Shown: positions 27,095 to 34,763, counted from the stretch's first letter. The stretch is DNA of 64,000 nt from Bacillus pinisoli (GCF_023036475.1 NZ_JAJQKI010000006.1:62001-126000), one strand, 5' to 3'. Notes: generated by a model not told the origin, from the letters alone. Made by a program: numbers and translations.

Positions 27095-28495
27095 ATGACG
27101 ACAACTAAAGGAGAAATGTGGGAAGCAGAGATCAAAAGTTTGGATCAAAAAGGCTCAGGTCAAGCTGAAGTATGGCGTAAAAATGAGCTAGGGAATCCAA
27201 AGAAACTGAGACTTATTATCCCGCAAACATTACCAGGAGAAAAAGTACGTGTGATGGTTGATCAACCAGAACGTAAATTAAGAAAAGCTATGCCGGAAGA
27301 AGTACTTGAGGTGCATCCAGAGAGAATGTCACCACCATGTCCACACTTTGAACGTTGTGGTGGATGCGTGTGGCAGCACTGGCAATACGAAGGACAACTA
27401 AGACATAAGACCAATCATGTTAAACATGCTATAGAGGAGCAAGGATTTAATCCTGAATTGGTCCAAGATACAATTGGTGTCGAATCTCCATGGCATTACC
27501 GTAATAAAATGGAGTTCACCTTTGCGCCAGATGGTTCATTAGGATTACATGAACAGGGGAATTTCCGTAAAATTATCTCACTTGAAACATGTTTAATTGC
27601 AGGGAAAGAAATGGTAGAGGCTGCAATGGAAGTAGCTACTTGGGTAAAAGATCATCAGTTAAAGGGATATGACAAAGACCTTCACGAAGGGTTACTTCGA
27701 CACTTGATGGTTAGACAATCATTTGCCACAGGAGAAGTAATGCTAGCTCTATTCGCAACGGAAGCACCGAATACCCACTTGAAAGATGCGGTTGAAGATT
27801 TAGTAAAACGTATTGAAGAGAAATTCCCTCAAGTAAAAAGCTTATTATGGCTTGAGAATACAGACTGGGCAGACCGAACGCAATCGGAAGAGAGCCATGT
27901 GCTAGCGGGACGAGACTTTATTTATGATGAAATGGACGGGTATCGTTTTCGACTATGGTTCAATACCTTCTTCCAAACGAATCCCGTTCAAGCACAAAAA
28001 TTAGTTGATCTAGCTATAGAAATGGGAGAACCTAAAAAGTCGGAGAAGATGATTGACCTATTCTGTGGTGTAGGTACTTTCTCACTACCGTTTGCTAGTA
28101 AGGTAGGGAAGCTTGCAGGTATCGAAATAGTAGAGAGTTCGATTGAATCAGCAAAACGAAACGCAAAAGATAATGGACTAGAAAATACATTCTTCTTAGC
28201 GAAGGATGCAAGAAAAGGTATTGATGAAATTCTTGAAACGTTTGGAAGACCAGAGCTTTTATTATTAGATCCACCGCGTTCAGGTGCAGGCGGTAAGGTG
28301 ATGCGTAAAATTGGTCGTTCAAAGCCAGAACGAATTGTCTATGTCTCCTGTAATCCAGATACGTTTGCTACAGATATTAAAGAATTAGAACAGTTTGGCT
28401 ACACATTAGACATTGTTCAGCCTGTTGACTTATTCCCTCACACCGTTCATGTTGAGGTTGTAGCAAAGTTGACATTAAACAAAGATCTTAACTAA
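27095..28495 (+). CDS. rlmCD: 23S rRNA (uracil-C5)-methyltransferase (RlmCD/RumA type)
   Basis: A 466-residue RNA methyltransferase. It has an N-terminal TRAM domain, an iron-sulfur cluster site (Cys82, Cys88, Cys91 in CPHFERCGGC plus a later Cys in LETCLIAG), an SAM-binding DLFCGVGTFSLPFA, the DPPRSGA motif, and the catalytic Cys in VSCNPDTFATD. In Bacillus the single RlmCD makes m5U at two 23S sites; other TrmA-group paralogues exist, so the target is likely but not proven. The start follows AAGGAGGAG. It is a single gene. Confidence 0.93.
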   Translation: MTTTKGEMWEAEIKSLDQKGSGQAEVWRKNELGNPKKLRLIIPQTLPGEKVRVMVDQPERKLRKAMPEEVLEVHPERMSPPCPHFERCGGCVWQHWQYEGQLRHKTNHVKHAIEEQGFNPELVQDTIGVESPWHYRNKMEFTFAPDGSLGLHEQGNFRKIISLETCLIAGKEMVEAAMEVATWVKDHQLKGYDKDLHEGLLRHLMVRQSFATGEVMLALFATEAPNTHLKDAVEDLVKRIEEKFPQVKSLLWLENTDWADRTQSEESHVLAGRDFIYDEMDGYRFRLWFNTFFQTNPVQAQKLVDLAIEMGEPKKSEKMIDLFCGVGTFSLPFASKVGKLAGIEIVESSIESAKRNAKDNGLENTFFLAKDARKGIDEILETFGRPELLLLDPPRSGAGGKVMRKIGRSKPERIVYVSCNPDTFATDIKELEQFGYTLDIVQPVDLFPHTVHVEVVAKLTLNKDLN

Positions 28496-28533
28496 AAACA
28501 ATTTAGGTTTTGTTTAGGAAAGGTAAACTATGA

Positions 28534-28569
28534 AAAGAAGAAGAGGATTAAATCTCTTCTTCTTTTTTT
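28534..28569 (+). terminator. Terminator of rlmCD
   Basis: AAAGAAGAAGAG pairs with CTCTTCTTCTTT, followed by a T-run. Confidence 0.92.
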
Positions 28570-28618
28570 AGGCTCTTTTCTATTTAATTAAAAGATTTTT
28601 AAATAATTGTTTAAATAG

Positions 28619-28650
28619 TTGTTAACTTTTAACTTATAAAGACGTCCTAT
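28619..28650 (+). promoter_or_regulatory. Candidate ECF autoregulatory promoter
   Basis: TTGTTAAC, 16 bases, then CGTCCTAT, 21 bases before the sigma gene. The AAC -35 core and CGTC -10 at 16-base spacing are the Bacillus ECF signature. Confidence 0.65.
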
Positions 28651-28671
28651 AAGTGGAAAGGAGGAGAGTGA

Positions 28672-29184
28672 TTGAGGGAAGCAGATCTGCACCAAATCTT
28701 ACAGGAAAAAACTGAAATCATTTATAAGTACTTACTAAAAATAGGAGCAAATCCTCGTGATGCTGAAGATGTGACACAGGAAGCTCTATATAAGTTTCTT
28801 ATATATATGGATTCCATTGATCCGAAAAAAGCACTTAGCTGGCTTTTTCGTGTTGCCATTAATCAGTATTATGATTTATGTCGTAAGCAGAAAAAACAAG
28901 TCATGGTAACACTAGAAAACTTTGAATTTATTGATGACTCTCCCTTGCCTGACCACTATATGGAGAAACGTGAAATGGGGAGTGACATCCAACTAGTTCT
29001 TGATCAACTGACTCCACTCTACAAGCAATTACTTTTATTAAAATACGATCTGGAGCTGAGTTATGGAGAGATAGCCGACATGCTAGATTTAAATGAAGGT
29101 ACATTAAAAACGTATTTATTTCGTGCAAGAAAAACATTTAAGGAATTATATAGGAAGGAGCAAATGAAATATGAAGGACTATAA
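28672..29184 (+). CDS. ECF sigma factor (second pair)
   Basis: A 170-residue ECF sigma factor. Region 2 includes PRDAEDVTQEALYKFLIYMD and WLFRVAINQYYDL; region 4 includes LSYGEIADMLDLNEGTLKTYLFRARKTF. The start is TTG with an excellent AAAGGAGGAG 7 bases upstream. It overlaps the following anti-sigma gene by 14 bases, and its own ECF-type promoter suggests positive autoregulation. It is not assignable to SigM, SigY or another named member by eye. Confidence 0.93.
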   Translation: MREADLHQILQEKTEIIYKYLLKIGANPRDAEDVTQEALYKFLIYMDSIDPKKALSWLFRVAINQYYDLCRKQKKQVMVTLENFEFIDDSPLPDHYMEKREMGSDIQLVLDQLTPLYKQLLLLKYDLELSYGEIADMLDLNEGTLKTYLFRARKTFKELYRKEQMKYEGL

Positions 29185-30211
29185 AGAAGATGAAAAAGAA
29201 AGAGAGCTTAATGACCTCTTTGGAAAAGACTCAAGCGGCGCATCATTTGAGAAGATTGTAAAAAAAGCAAAAAGAAAAACCATAGTACGTAATATTTTAA
29301 TATCGTTACTAGTTATGATCGTGTTAATTGTTGCTCTAGGTTTTTCGTGGTTATCTATGATGAGAGCGAATCAAGAGAAGGCGATGCGAGATGTGGAATT
29401 ATTTAGCCATATCACGCGTCCCAATGTAGAGGAATTAGGATTCCAAAGCCTAGGGAACGGTCTTTTTGAAGGAATTCTCTACTATAATCGATATAAGGAG
29501 ATTGAAGGAATCCCGGTAGATTGGAGTCAGGAGGTTGTGACTTACAGTCTATTCGGCGGGGTTAGTAAGCTGTTAGGTGATCATACCCCAATCCAACTTA
29601 CTGACCGGAATGATGGGATGACCAGATATTTTGACCGTGAAACGAAGCAAAGAATCATGGAATTCTATCACCCTCTCATACAGTATGATTTTATAAGAAA
29701 TGACGTAGCTAAAGTGAAAGAATTACCGAAAGAGACTCTGGTGGAGTTGGCTCTATCTTTTAACAAAAAGTACACACCAGAAGAAGTACGGAAGTTGATG
29801 CCAGACGGAGTTACAGTAAAGTGGTTCTGGGTAGATACTTATTCTAATCTCGACATGCTTAAGGGAGAAGAATTTGAAACAGAAGCAGGTGAGATTGAAA
29901 AGATACCTGCCGTACCTGAGCTTGCAAATGATATATATGGGTTTGAAGAATTTCAAGAAGATCCTTCTCTTAGCAAAGAGAGATTTATAGAGGATATAAA
30001 GGCAGGATTGCATGTAAGAGAAGGGAAATATTTTAGTGAATATCAAAGAATTAATAACTATCTAATGGGTGATTCTACGGAACTATCCTCCGATCAAATA
30101 TATATATTGGGAGTAGTGGTAACAGGTACGGCTGAAGAAATGAAGGAACTTGAGAAGTTGGAGTTCTTCCGATCTGCTGTACTTGGAGTAACAGTAGATC
30201 CAAATGAATAA
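29171..30211 (+). CDS. Membrane anti-sigma factor (Sigma_reg_N/C, YhdL-like)
   Basis: A 346-residue protein. The cytoplasmic N-terminus (residues 1-38, SFEKIVKKAKRKTIVRN) leads into one transmembrane helix (about 39-60), followed by a large extracytoplasmic domain ending in DQIYILGVVVTGTAEEMKEL. This matches the sigma-regulator pair of domains found in the SigM regulator YhdL. It overlaps the sigma gene and so is its probable inhibitor. The ribosome site AAGGAGC is a little distant. Confidence 0.88.
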   Translation: MKDYKEDEKERELNDLFGKDSSGASFEKIVKKAKRKTIVRNILISLLVMIVLIVALGFSWLSMMRANQEKAMRDVELFSHITRPNVEELGFQSLGNGLFEGILYYNRYKEIEGIPVDWSQEVVTYSLFGGVSKLLGDHTPIQLTDRNDGMTRYFDRETKQRIMEFYHPLIQYDFIRNDVAKVKELPKETLVELALSFNKKYTPEEVRKLMPDGVTVKWFWVDTYSNLDMLKGEEFETEAGEIEKIPAVPELANDIYGFEEFQEDPSLSKERFIEDIKAGLHVREGKYFSEYQRINNYLMGDSTELSSDQIYILGVVVTGTAEEMKELEKLEFFRSAVLGVTVDPNE

Positions 30212-30225
30212 ATATGATTTTCCAG

Positions 30226-30257
30226 AGACTGAAGCTTAGCGGCTTTAGTCTTATTTT
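30226..30257 (+). terminator. Terminator of the second ECF operon
   Basis: AGACTGAAGC pairs with GCTTTAGTCT, followed by TATTTTGTTT. Confidence 0.85.
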
Positions 30258-30280
30258 GTTTCTCATGGTTATTTTCTAAA

Positions 30281-30439
30281 GGCTCTTTTCGTATAGATTG
30301 TTGCTTTCGTAAAAATCCCCAAATCTGGATTTTTACTTGCTGGTTTAATGTTGTATGCTTTTCATCTAGACAGTTGCTCTTTTTTAAACGAACAATACGG
30401 CACTTATCGTTAAAAGTGATCTTATCTTCAGATAAAGCC
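30281..30439 (-). mobile_element. MITE-like element, copy D, reverse orientation
   Basis: On the plus strand it starts GGCTCTTTTCGTATAGATTG and continues with the conserved hairpin GTAAAAATCC...GGATTTTTAC, then CAGTTGCTCTTTTTTAAACG. This is the reverse complement of the right half of copies A-C. The far end (GATAAAGCC) is degenerate. Flanks TTTCTAAA and TTTCTCAT share only the first five bases. It borders a truncated gene fragment. Confidence 0.75.
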
Positions 30440-30590
30440 TTTCTCATTAAACCCTCATGAAGCTAACTACAAAGAAGTGAAGGAAACAGTAAGAGCAACT
30501 ATACTTGAATCAAAGATTCAAGAGGAGTATTCCGTATGGTTAGAAGAAAAAACGGTTGAATACGAGATTGAATATCTATTAGAAGTTTAG
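30440..30590 (+). pseudogene. C-terminal fragment of a lost gene next to the MITE
   Basis: The frame starting in the element border reads HEANYKEVKETVRATILESK and then IQEEYSVWLEEKTVEYEIEY, ending at TAG 30588-30590. There is no start or ribosome site; the fragment begins where the MITE ends. The charged helical tail resembles C-termini of SurA/PrsA-type peptidyl-prolyl isomerases, a weak similarity judged by eye. The missing 5' part is not found nearby. Confidence 0.6.
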
Positions 30591-30646
30591 ACGATAGGAA
30601 AAGTACTTAGTGACATGACGGTTCCCTATATAGCTCTCTCCAATAA

Positions 30647-30755
30647 TTGGTATTACTGAAGTATTTAGGATATACTATAAGGAAGGGGAAACCCCCCTGG
30701 TCTTCTGGTAGTCATTCTCTTTGGCAGAAGGCGAGACCAAAAGGAGGAGACCAAA
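30647..30755 (+). promoter_or_regulatory. Promoter and structured leader of the 122-residue gene
   Basis: TTGGTA (30647-30652), an 18-base spacer and TATACT (30671-30676). The leader then holds TGGTCTTCT (30698-30706), which can pair with AGACCA at 30734-30739 or with AGGAGACCA at 30745-30753. The second pairing would cover the ribosome site. Confidence 0.5.
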
Positions 30756-31124
30756 TTGAAACGAACTAAGGTGTATCAGGCTCAAGTAGGAGATGGCGTT
30801 CGAGAAAAATCAGTAAAAAGAACAAATTCATTTTTTAATACAATTGAAGAGGCCGTATTGGAAGCAATGGCTTTAAAAGAAAAGATGGATGCAACTTATA
30901 AAAATAATATAGATTGGGATTATACAAAAGAAATTACGAGAACAGCAAATAAAGTGAAAATTCTTAAAGGGTACCATGCTGGAGGAGAAACAAAGCCTTT
31001 TTACCTCCAAATAAAAGCTGTTGAATGTCAAGATAGCTATAGTATTGTCATTCCTAAGAAGCCGAAGAAAATGACGGTGCAAGATGAAAAAGTTCTCTCT
31101 ACTGTGATGAAATTAAGTATATAA
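30756..31124 (+). CDS. Hypothetical protein, 122 residues
   Basis: Starts at TTG after a strong AAAGGAGGAG. The protein is soluble and basic, with a helical centre (NTIEEAVLEAMALKEKMDA) and a later beta-rich part (KPFYLQIKAVECQDSYSIVI). I do not recognise it. The promoter and structured leader just upstream support that it is a real, single gene. It precedes the cold-shock gene on the same strand, with separate promoters. Confidence 0.7.
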   Translation: MKRTKVYQAQVGDGVREKSVKRTNSFFNTIEEAVLEAMALKEKMDATYKNNIDWDYTKEITRTANKVKILKGYHAGGETKPFYLQIKAVECQDSYSIVIPKKPKKMTVQDEKVLSTVMKLSI

Positions 31125-31169
31125 ATCTAGATATAATATTGTTTGGTAAAATTTTGTTAGCTCATTCAA

Positions 31170-31322
31170 TTGCTTATCTAGTGACACTCTGTTATGATTA
31201 AGAAGAATTATTTTTGTTCGGTCTGTAGGATGTAGGGAAGTATTTAAATTCTTCGCCCTTGATAACTAATTGAGCAATTATAGTACCAAATGTGGACTCG
31301 CTCCACCCAGGAGGATATTATT
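31170..31322 (+). promoter_or_regulatory. Cold-shock promoter and long 5' leader
   Basis: TTGCTT (31170-31175), 17 bases, TATGAT (31193-31198). The leader to the ATG is about 118 bases, typical of csp genes, whose leaders act in cold-induced stability and translation. Confidence 0.75.
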
Positions 31323-31523
31323 ATGCAACAAGGTACAGTAAAATGGTTTAACGCAGAAAAAGGTTTCGGATTTATCGAAGTTCAAGGTGGAGAAGATGTA
31401 TTCGTACATTTCTCAGCTATTCAAGGCGATGGATTTAAGTCTTTAGACGAAGGTCAAAAAGTTTCTTTTGACACAGAAAAAGGTCAACGCGGACTTCAAG
31501 CTACTAACGTAGTTAAATTATAA
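31323..31523 (+). CDS. Cold-shock protein (CspB/CspD type)
   Basis: A 66-residue cold-shock-domain RNA chaperone. RNP1 is GFGFIEV and RNP2 is DVFVHFSAI, in the order [21 protein letters not shown] 31323 is chosen because AGGAGG lies 8 bases upstream; the frame is open 11 codons further. It binds single-stranded RNA and DNA and helps translation in the cold. The Bacillus paralogue letter cannot be assigned. Confidence 0.95.
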   Translation: MQQGTVKWFNAEKGFGFIEVQGGEDVFVHFSAIQGDGFKSLDEGQKVSFDTEKGQRGLQATNVVKL

Positions 31524-31536
31524 TTTTTAGAAACTA

Positions 31537-31562
31537 GGCCCGGATATCCGGGTCTTTTTCTT
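31537..31562 (+). terminator. Terminator of the cold-shock gene
   Basis: GGCCCGGATATCCGGGTC, a near-palindromic stem, followed by TTTTTC. Confidence 0.88.
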
Positions 31563-31625
31563 TTTTGAGTGCTCATAATCCTCTTTCTAGGAGTGTAAGG
31601 TATAATGTTTCTGGAGGGTTAACAT

Positions 31626-32582
31626 ATGCAAAAGACTACTAACAAATATATATATACGTACGCTTACCGTAAGGAGGAAAATTCCTTATGCGAGCTAGAG
31701 CTTCGCGCCTTTTTTAACACAGACTTTATAGAGGATTCCTCTGTTATAGTGAGTAATATACTGGTGAATCCGAGTAGGAGTACATTTCTTAGGGACCGCA
31801 TGGATGTTATGTTCGAGGGTGACTCCTTACAAGAAATCGTGGATCAGGTAAGAAGGATAAATGTAACACCACTGACCTACAAGGTACTATATTTAAAGGG
31901 TGAAGATGAAGGTCTAGAAAAAATAACGTTATCTGAACGCCGGAGAATCGAACGGGAAGTTGGATTGCAAATAGAAGGAGAGCCTGACCTACTGAAACCT
32001 GATAAGTTATTTGCCGTTATCATTGTTAATGGACGTTGGTATTTTGGTGACTATGAGAAAAGTGAGGCAGTCTGGTTACATCACCAAAAGAAACCAAATG
32101 ACTATTCCACAGCGCTAAATACCAGAATGGCTAGGGCCATAGCAAATATAGCTGTCCCTTTCCCGGAAGGAATAAAAGCCATTGATCCTTGTTGTGGCAT
32201 AGGAACTGTACTGGTGGAAGCCTTGTCGATGGGCATTAATATTGTAGGCAGTGACGTGAACCCACTTGTTCTTACTGGAGCAAGAGAAAATATTGCGCAT
32301 TTTGGTTATACGTGTGAAGTGAAAAAGAGAGACATAAGAGATGTAGTAAATCGTTACGATGTCGCAATTATAGATCTACCCTATAACCTATGCTCTGTTA
32401 TCACGCAGGAGCAACAGTTAGAAATGCTTCAATGTGCTCACCGTATTGCTGACAAGCTTGTATTAGTTACGATCGAAACAATAGATGATGTGATTGAAGA
32501 TGCTGGTTTTACCATTCATGATCGTTGTGAAGTGAAAAAAGGGAAACTATTAAGACAGATTATTGTCTGTACGAAGGATTAA
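31626..32582 (+). CDS. TRM11/UPF0020-type RNA N2-guanine methyltransferase
   Basis: A 318-residue SAM enzyme. The N-terminal half is THUMP-like (LFAVIIVNGRWYFGDYEKS) and the C-terminal half is a Rossmann methyltransferase with DPCCGIGTVLVEALSMG (SAM) and DLPYNL, a variant of the (D/N)PPY catalytic motif used by base N-methyltransferases. This layout fits the tRNA m2G10 (Trm11/TrmG10) group, but the target is not proven. The start follows GGAGGG. The tRNA-modifying truA paralogue comes next on the same strand. Confidence 0.85.
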   Translation: MQKTTNKYIYTYAYRKEENSLCELELRAFFNTDFIEDSSVIVSNILVNPSRSTFLRDRMDVMFEGDSLQEIVDQVRRINVTPLTYKVLYLKGEDEGLEKITLSERRRIEREVGLQIEGEPDLLKPDKLFAVIIVNGRWYFGDYEKSEAVWLHHQKKPNDYSTALNTRMARAIANIAVPFPEGIKAIDPCCGIGTVLVEALSMGINIVGSDVNPLVLTGARENIAHFGYTCEVKKRDIRDVVNRYDVAIIDLPYNLCSVITQEQQLEMLQCAHRIADKLVLVTIETIDDVIEDAGFTIHDRCEVKKGKLLRQIIVCTKD

Positions 32583-32696
32583 TGGGTGGATCATCTGAAG
32601 TCGAAAAAGAGAGTCTTAAGTCTTTTACAAGGGTTTGTCTTACAAACAATAAGGACATGCTGAATGATAGGAATTTGTGTACACAAGGAGAAACAA

Positions 32697-33440
32697 ATGA
32701 ACAATTATAAACTAACCATACAATATGACGGCGGACGATATAAGGGATGGCAAAGACTGGGAGATAGCGATCAAACGATTCAAGCTAAAATTGAAAATGT
32801 TCTTTCTGAAATGGTTGGAGAAAAGATTGAAATCATTGGTAGTGGGAGAACGGATGCAGGGGTGCATGCCCTTTCACAAGTAGCCAATTTCAAACTTAGT
32901 GAAGCTAAATCGAAGTCAGAATCTGAAGTTATGACCTATTTAAATCGTTACTTGCCGCAAGATATTAGCATCATGGATGTTTCCATCGTTTCTGACCGGT
33001 TTCATGCAAGGTATAACGCAAAAGCCAAAACCTATTTATATAAGATTTGGAATAAAGAATACACTCATCCTTTTTTAAGAAAATATAGCATGCATGTAGA
33101 AAAGGAACTAGATCTTGCGAAGATGGAAGAAGCTGCAAAATTTTTTCTTGGAGAACATGACTTTACCGCGTATTCGAATGCGAAGTCTAAGAAAAAATCA
33201 ATGGTACGAGAGATATATTCCATTTCACTAGAAGAAAATAATGGTTTGATTGAGGTTAGAATTCGTGGTAACGGTTTTCTATATAATATGGTTAGGAAAA
33301 TGGTAGGGACGTTCATTGAAGTAGGACTCGGTGAAATTGAAGCGAAAAGTATACCGGAAATACTTGCATCAAAAGAGCGCGTACAGACCGGTGGATTAGC
33401 GGAGCCAGGTGGATTATATCTAGAGAAAGTAGAATTTTAA
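32697..33440 (+). CDS. truA: tRNA pseudouridine synthase A
   Basis: A 247-residue enzyme converting uridines 38-40 of the tRNA anticodon stem to pseudouridine. The catalytic Asp is in GSGRTDAGVHA (Asp near residue 54); KLTIQYDGGRYKGWQ opens the fold and GNGFLYNMVRKMVGT is the conserved C-terminal motif. I chose ATG 32697 because AAGGAGAAACAA precedes it, not the frame start at 32664. It lies outside the usual ribosomal-protein cluster, so the genome probably has a second truA. Confidence 0.93.
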   Translation: MNNYKLTIQYDGGRYKGWQRLGDSDQTIQAKIENVLSEMVGEKIEIIGSGRTDAGVHALSQVANFKLSEAKSKSESEVMTYLNRYLPQDISIMDVSIVSDRFHARYNAKAKTYLYKIWNKEYTHPFLRKYSMHVEKELDLAKMEEAAKFFLGEHDFTAYSNAKSKKKSMVREIYSISLEENNGLIEVRIRGNGFLYNMVRKMVGTFIEVGLGEIEAKSIPEILASKERVQTGGLAEPGGLYLEKVEF

Positions 33441-33479
33441 ATGAGTAGTTTGTGTTAGAGAAATTTTACTATATAAACC

Positions 33480-33515
33480 AACACCCCCTCAAGCTTAGGT
33501 GCTCGAGGGGGTGTT
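33480..33515. terminator. Bidirectional hairpin after truA
   Basis: AACACCCCCTC pairs perfectly with GAGGGGGTGTT. It lies between convergent genes; T-runs are weak. Confidence 0.75.
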
Positions 33516-33519
33516 ATAG

Positions 33520-33810
33520 TTACGTGATAATAGCGATAATACCTTCTTCGTCATCTAGCTCAAGCTTTATACCTGAGTATGGATCTCTGTTAAGGAACTC
33601 CTCGAGCCAAAGACGAAGGGCTTCAATAATATTAGCTGTAATTAAGACCTGCATTCTACCATTAACATATGTCTCCGCGGAAAAACCTCCATGATCATCA
33701 TCATAAAGGAGCTCTACCTCAACTTCTTCAGGCTTTACTTGCTTTTTACGTGAAGTATATATACAAATCGCATTAATGATATCTTGTTCAGCTATTTTTA
33801 GCTTTGCCAT
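33520..33810 (-). CDS. DUF2653 (YxcD-like) protein
   Basis: A 96-residue soluble, acidic protein. Its length and the sequence IAEQDIINAICIYTSRKKQV, VEVELLYDDDHGGFSAE and NIIEALRLWLEEFLNRDP fit the DUF2653 family of Bacillus, known only as hypothetical. Its start overlaps the end of the upstream membrane-protein gene by 13 bases, so the two are translationally coupled and lie under the manganese riboswitch upstream. The acidic DDDH stretch could bind a metal; that is speculation. Confidence 0.8.
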   Translation of the reverse strand: MAKLKIAEQDIINAICIYTSRKKQVKPEEVEVELLYDDDHGGFSAETYVNGRMQVLITANIIEALRLWLEEFLNRDPYSGIKLELDDEEGIIAIIT

Positions 33811-34238
33811 GGATTCGTTTCTTCCTTCTTCTTCTTATCAGTGAAGAATTTAAAGATTTTGCGAATGACGACAAATAAAACGACAATAGCCAATACGTTA
33901 ATCATGAATCCAAGGATAGAACCGAGCATTCCCATATTAGCAAACAAACTTCCGAACAATAGCCCAGCTAGTCCACCAAGCATTAGTCCCTTCATTAAAC
34001 CTCCAGACATGAAGCCACCTTTTTTGGCTGGAGTCGTTGTTGCTGAATTGGTAGTTGTTTGATCCTTTTTATCAACGGTAGAATTATTATTTGTGCTGTT
34101 GTTATTACTATTAAAGTTTTTCTTACCTGACTTATATTTTTTTGCTTCTACAACAGATACATCATCTTGAAATACGAAATTTCCTACTGGGGTTAATAAA
34201 AGGGCTATGGCAATCATAGCAGCTGCAATTTTTTTCAT
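33798..34238 (-). CDS. Gly-rich membrane protein, Tim44-like, under a Mn riboswitch
   Basis: A 146-residue protein. The N-terminal hydrophobic segment (residues 1-19) is followed by FQDDVSVVEAKKYKSG, an Asn/Thr/Ser-rich linker (about 40-75), then GGFMSGGLMKGLMLGGLAGL, a Gly-rich hydrophobic hairpin, a second membrane helix (about 105-128) and a Lys/Glu tail. This is the build of bacterial Tim44-like membrane proteins. The start follows AATGGAGGA. It leads the operon with the DUF2653 gene. Upstream lies a yybP-ykoY riboswitch, so a manganese-related membrane role is inferred. Confidence 0.8.
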   Translation of the reverse strand: MKKIAAAMIAIALLLTPVGNFVFQDDVSVVEAKKYKSGKKNFNSNNNSTNNNSTVDKKDQTTTNSATTTPAKKGGFMSGGLMKGLMLGGLAGLLFGSLFANMGMLGSILGFMINVLAIVVLFVVIRKIFKFFTDKKKKEETNPWQS

Positions 34239-34350
34239 TTAAATTTTCCTCCATTTTGTTCATAATTTAATTTTAAGAAATAGGGAATACAGTTAGTATA
34301 ACAGGTAAACCTCATTTCCTCCTTTCTATTAAAGCCTCTTTCAACCTAAT

Positions 34351-34380
34351 AAAAAACCTCTACCGGTGATGGTAAAGGTT
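34351..34380 (-). terminator. Riboswitch-controlled terminator
   Basis: On the minus strand CCTTTACC pairs with GGTAGAGG (plus 34371-34378 and 34357-34364) and a run of T's follows. GGTAAAGG, encoded at plus 34401-34408, can pair with CCTTTACC instead, forming an antiterminator. Confidence 0.88.
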
Positions 34381-34413
34381 GGCTTTTATAAAAATATATC
34401 CCTTTACCAGATT

Positions 34414-34510
34414 GGCAAAGGTCTCGCAAACAACATCCGTTGCCAGTTAGGCCGGTGATCCAAATCGGATTCACGTAATGACGACATAACTGTTAGCTAC
34501 TCCCCTTTGG
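34414..34510 (-). promoter_or_regulatory. yybP-ykoY manganese riboswitch aptamer
   Basis: On the minus strand the order is CCAAAGGGGAGTAGCTA, GTCGTCATTACGTG, ATCACCGGCC and GCGAGACCTTTGCC. The AAAGGGGAGTAGC 5' strand, the CACCGG loop and the GACCTTTGCC 3' strand are the conserved landmarks of this Mn2+-sensing class. Bound Mn2+ normally turns expression on. It lies upstream of the Gly-rich membrane protein and DUF2653 genes. Confidence 0.94.
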
Positions 34511-34549
34511 AGTATTTAATTTTTGGCAGCCTAGATAAACTGTTATCTT

Positions 34550-34578
34550 ATCTTACAACAAGTTGTAAACGTCGTCAA
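34550..34578 (-). promoter_or_regulatory. Promoter of the riboswitch transcript
   Basis: On the minus strand TTGACG (34573-34578), 17 bases, TAAGAT (34550-34555), about 40 bases upstream of the aptamer. Confidence 0.65.
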
Positions 34579-34668
34579 TAAAAGTGAAATGGCATATTTA
34601 TGATGGAAATTAAAGGGTTTTGATTAAAAAAGTAGAATAGATGAGAGATGCACTAACATAGTAGGCTG

Positions 34669-34698
34669 TTGACATTCACTAAGTTTTTATGGTATTAA
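34669..34698 (+). promoter_or_regulatory. Sigma-A promoter of htpG
   Basis: TTGACA (34669-34674), an 18-base spacer and TATTAA (34693-34698). The CIRCE site starts 8 bases further on. Confidence 0.7.
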
Positions 34699-34706
34699 AA
34701 TAGTTG

Positions 34707-34733
34707 TTAGCACTCTAGGGTTATGAGTGCCAA
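34707..34733. promoter_or_regulatory. CIRCE element (HrcA operator)
   Basis: TTAGCACTC-N9-GAGTGCCAA, one mismatch from the consensus TTAGCACTC-N9-GAGTGCTAA. It covers the expected transcription start of htpG. Confidence 0.88.
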
Positions 34734-34763
34734 AGATAATACATACTCGAAAGGAGAAGGAAT

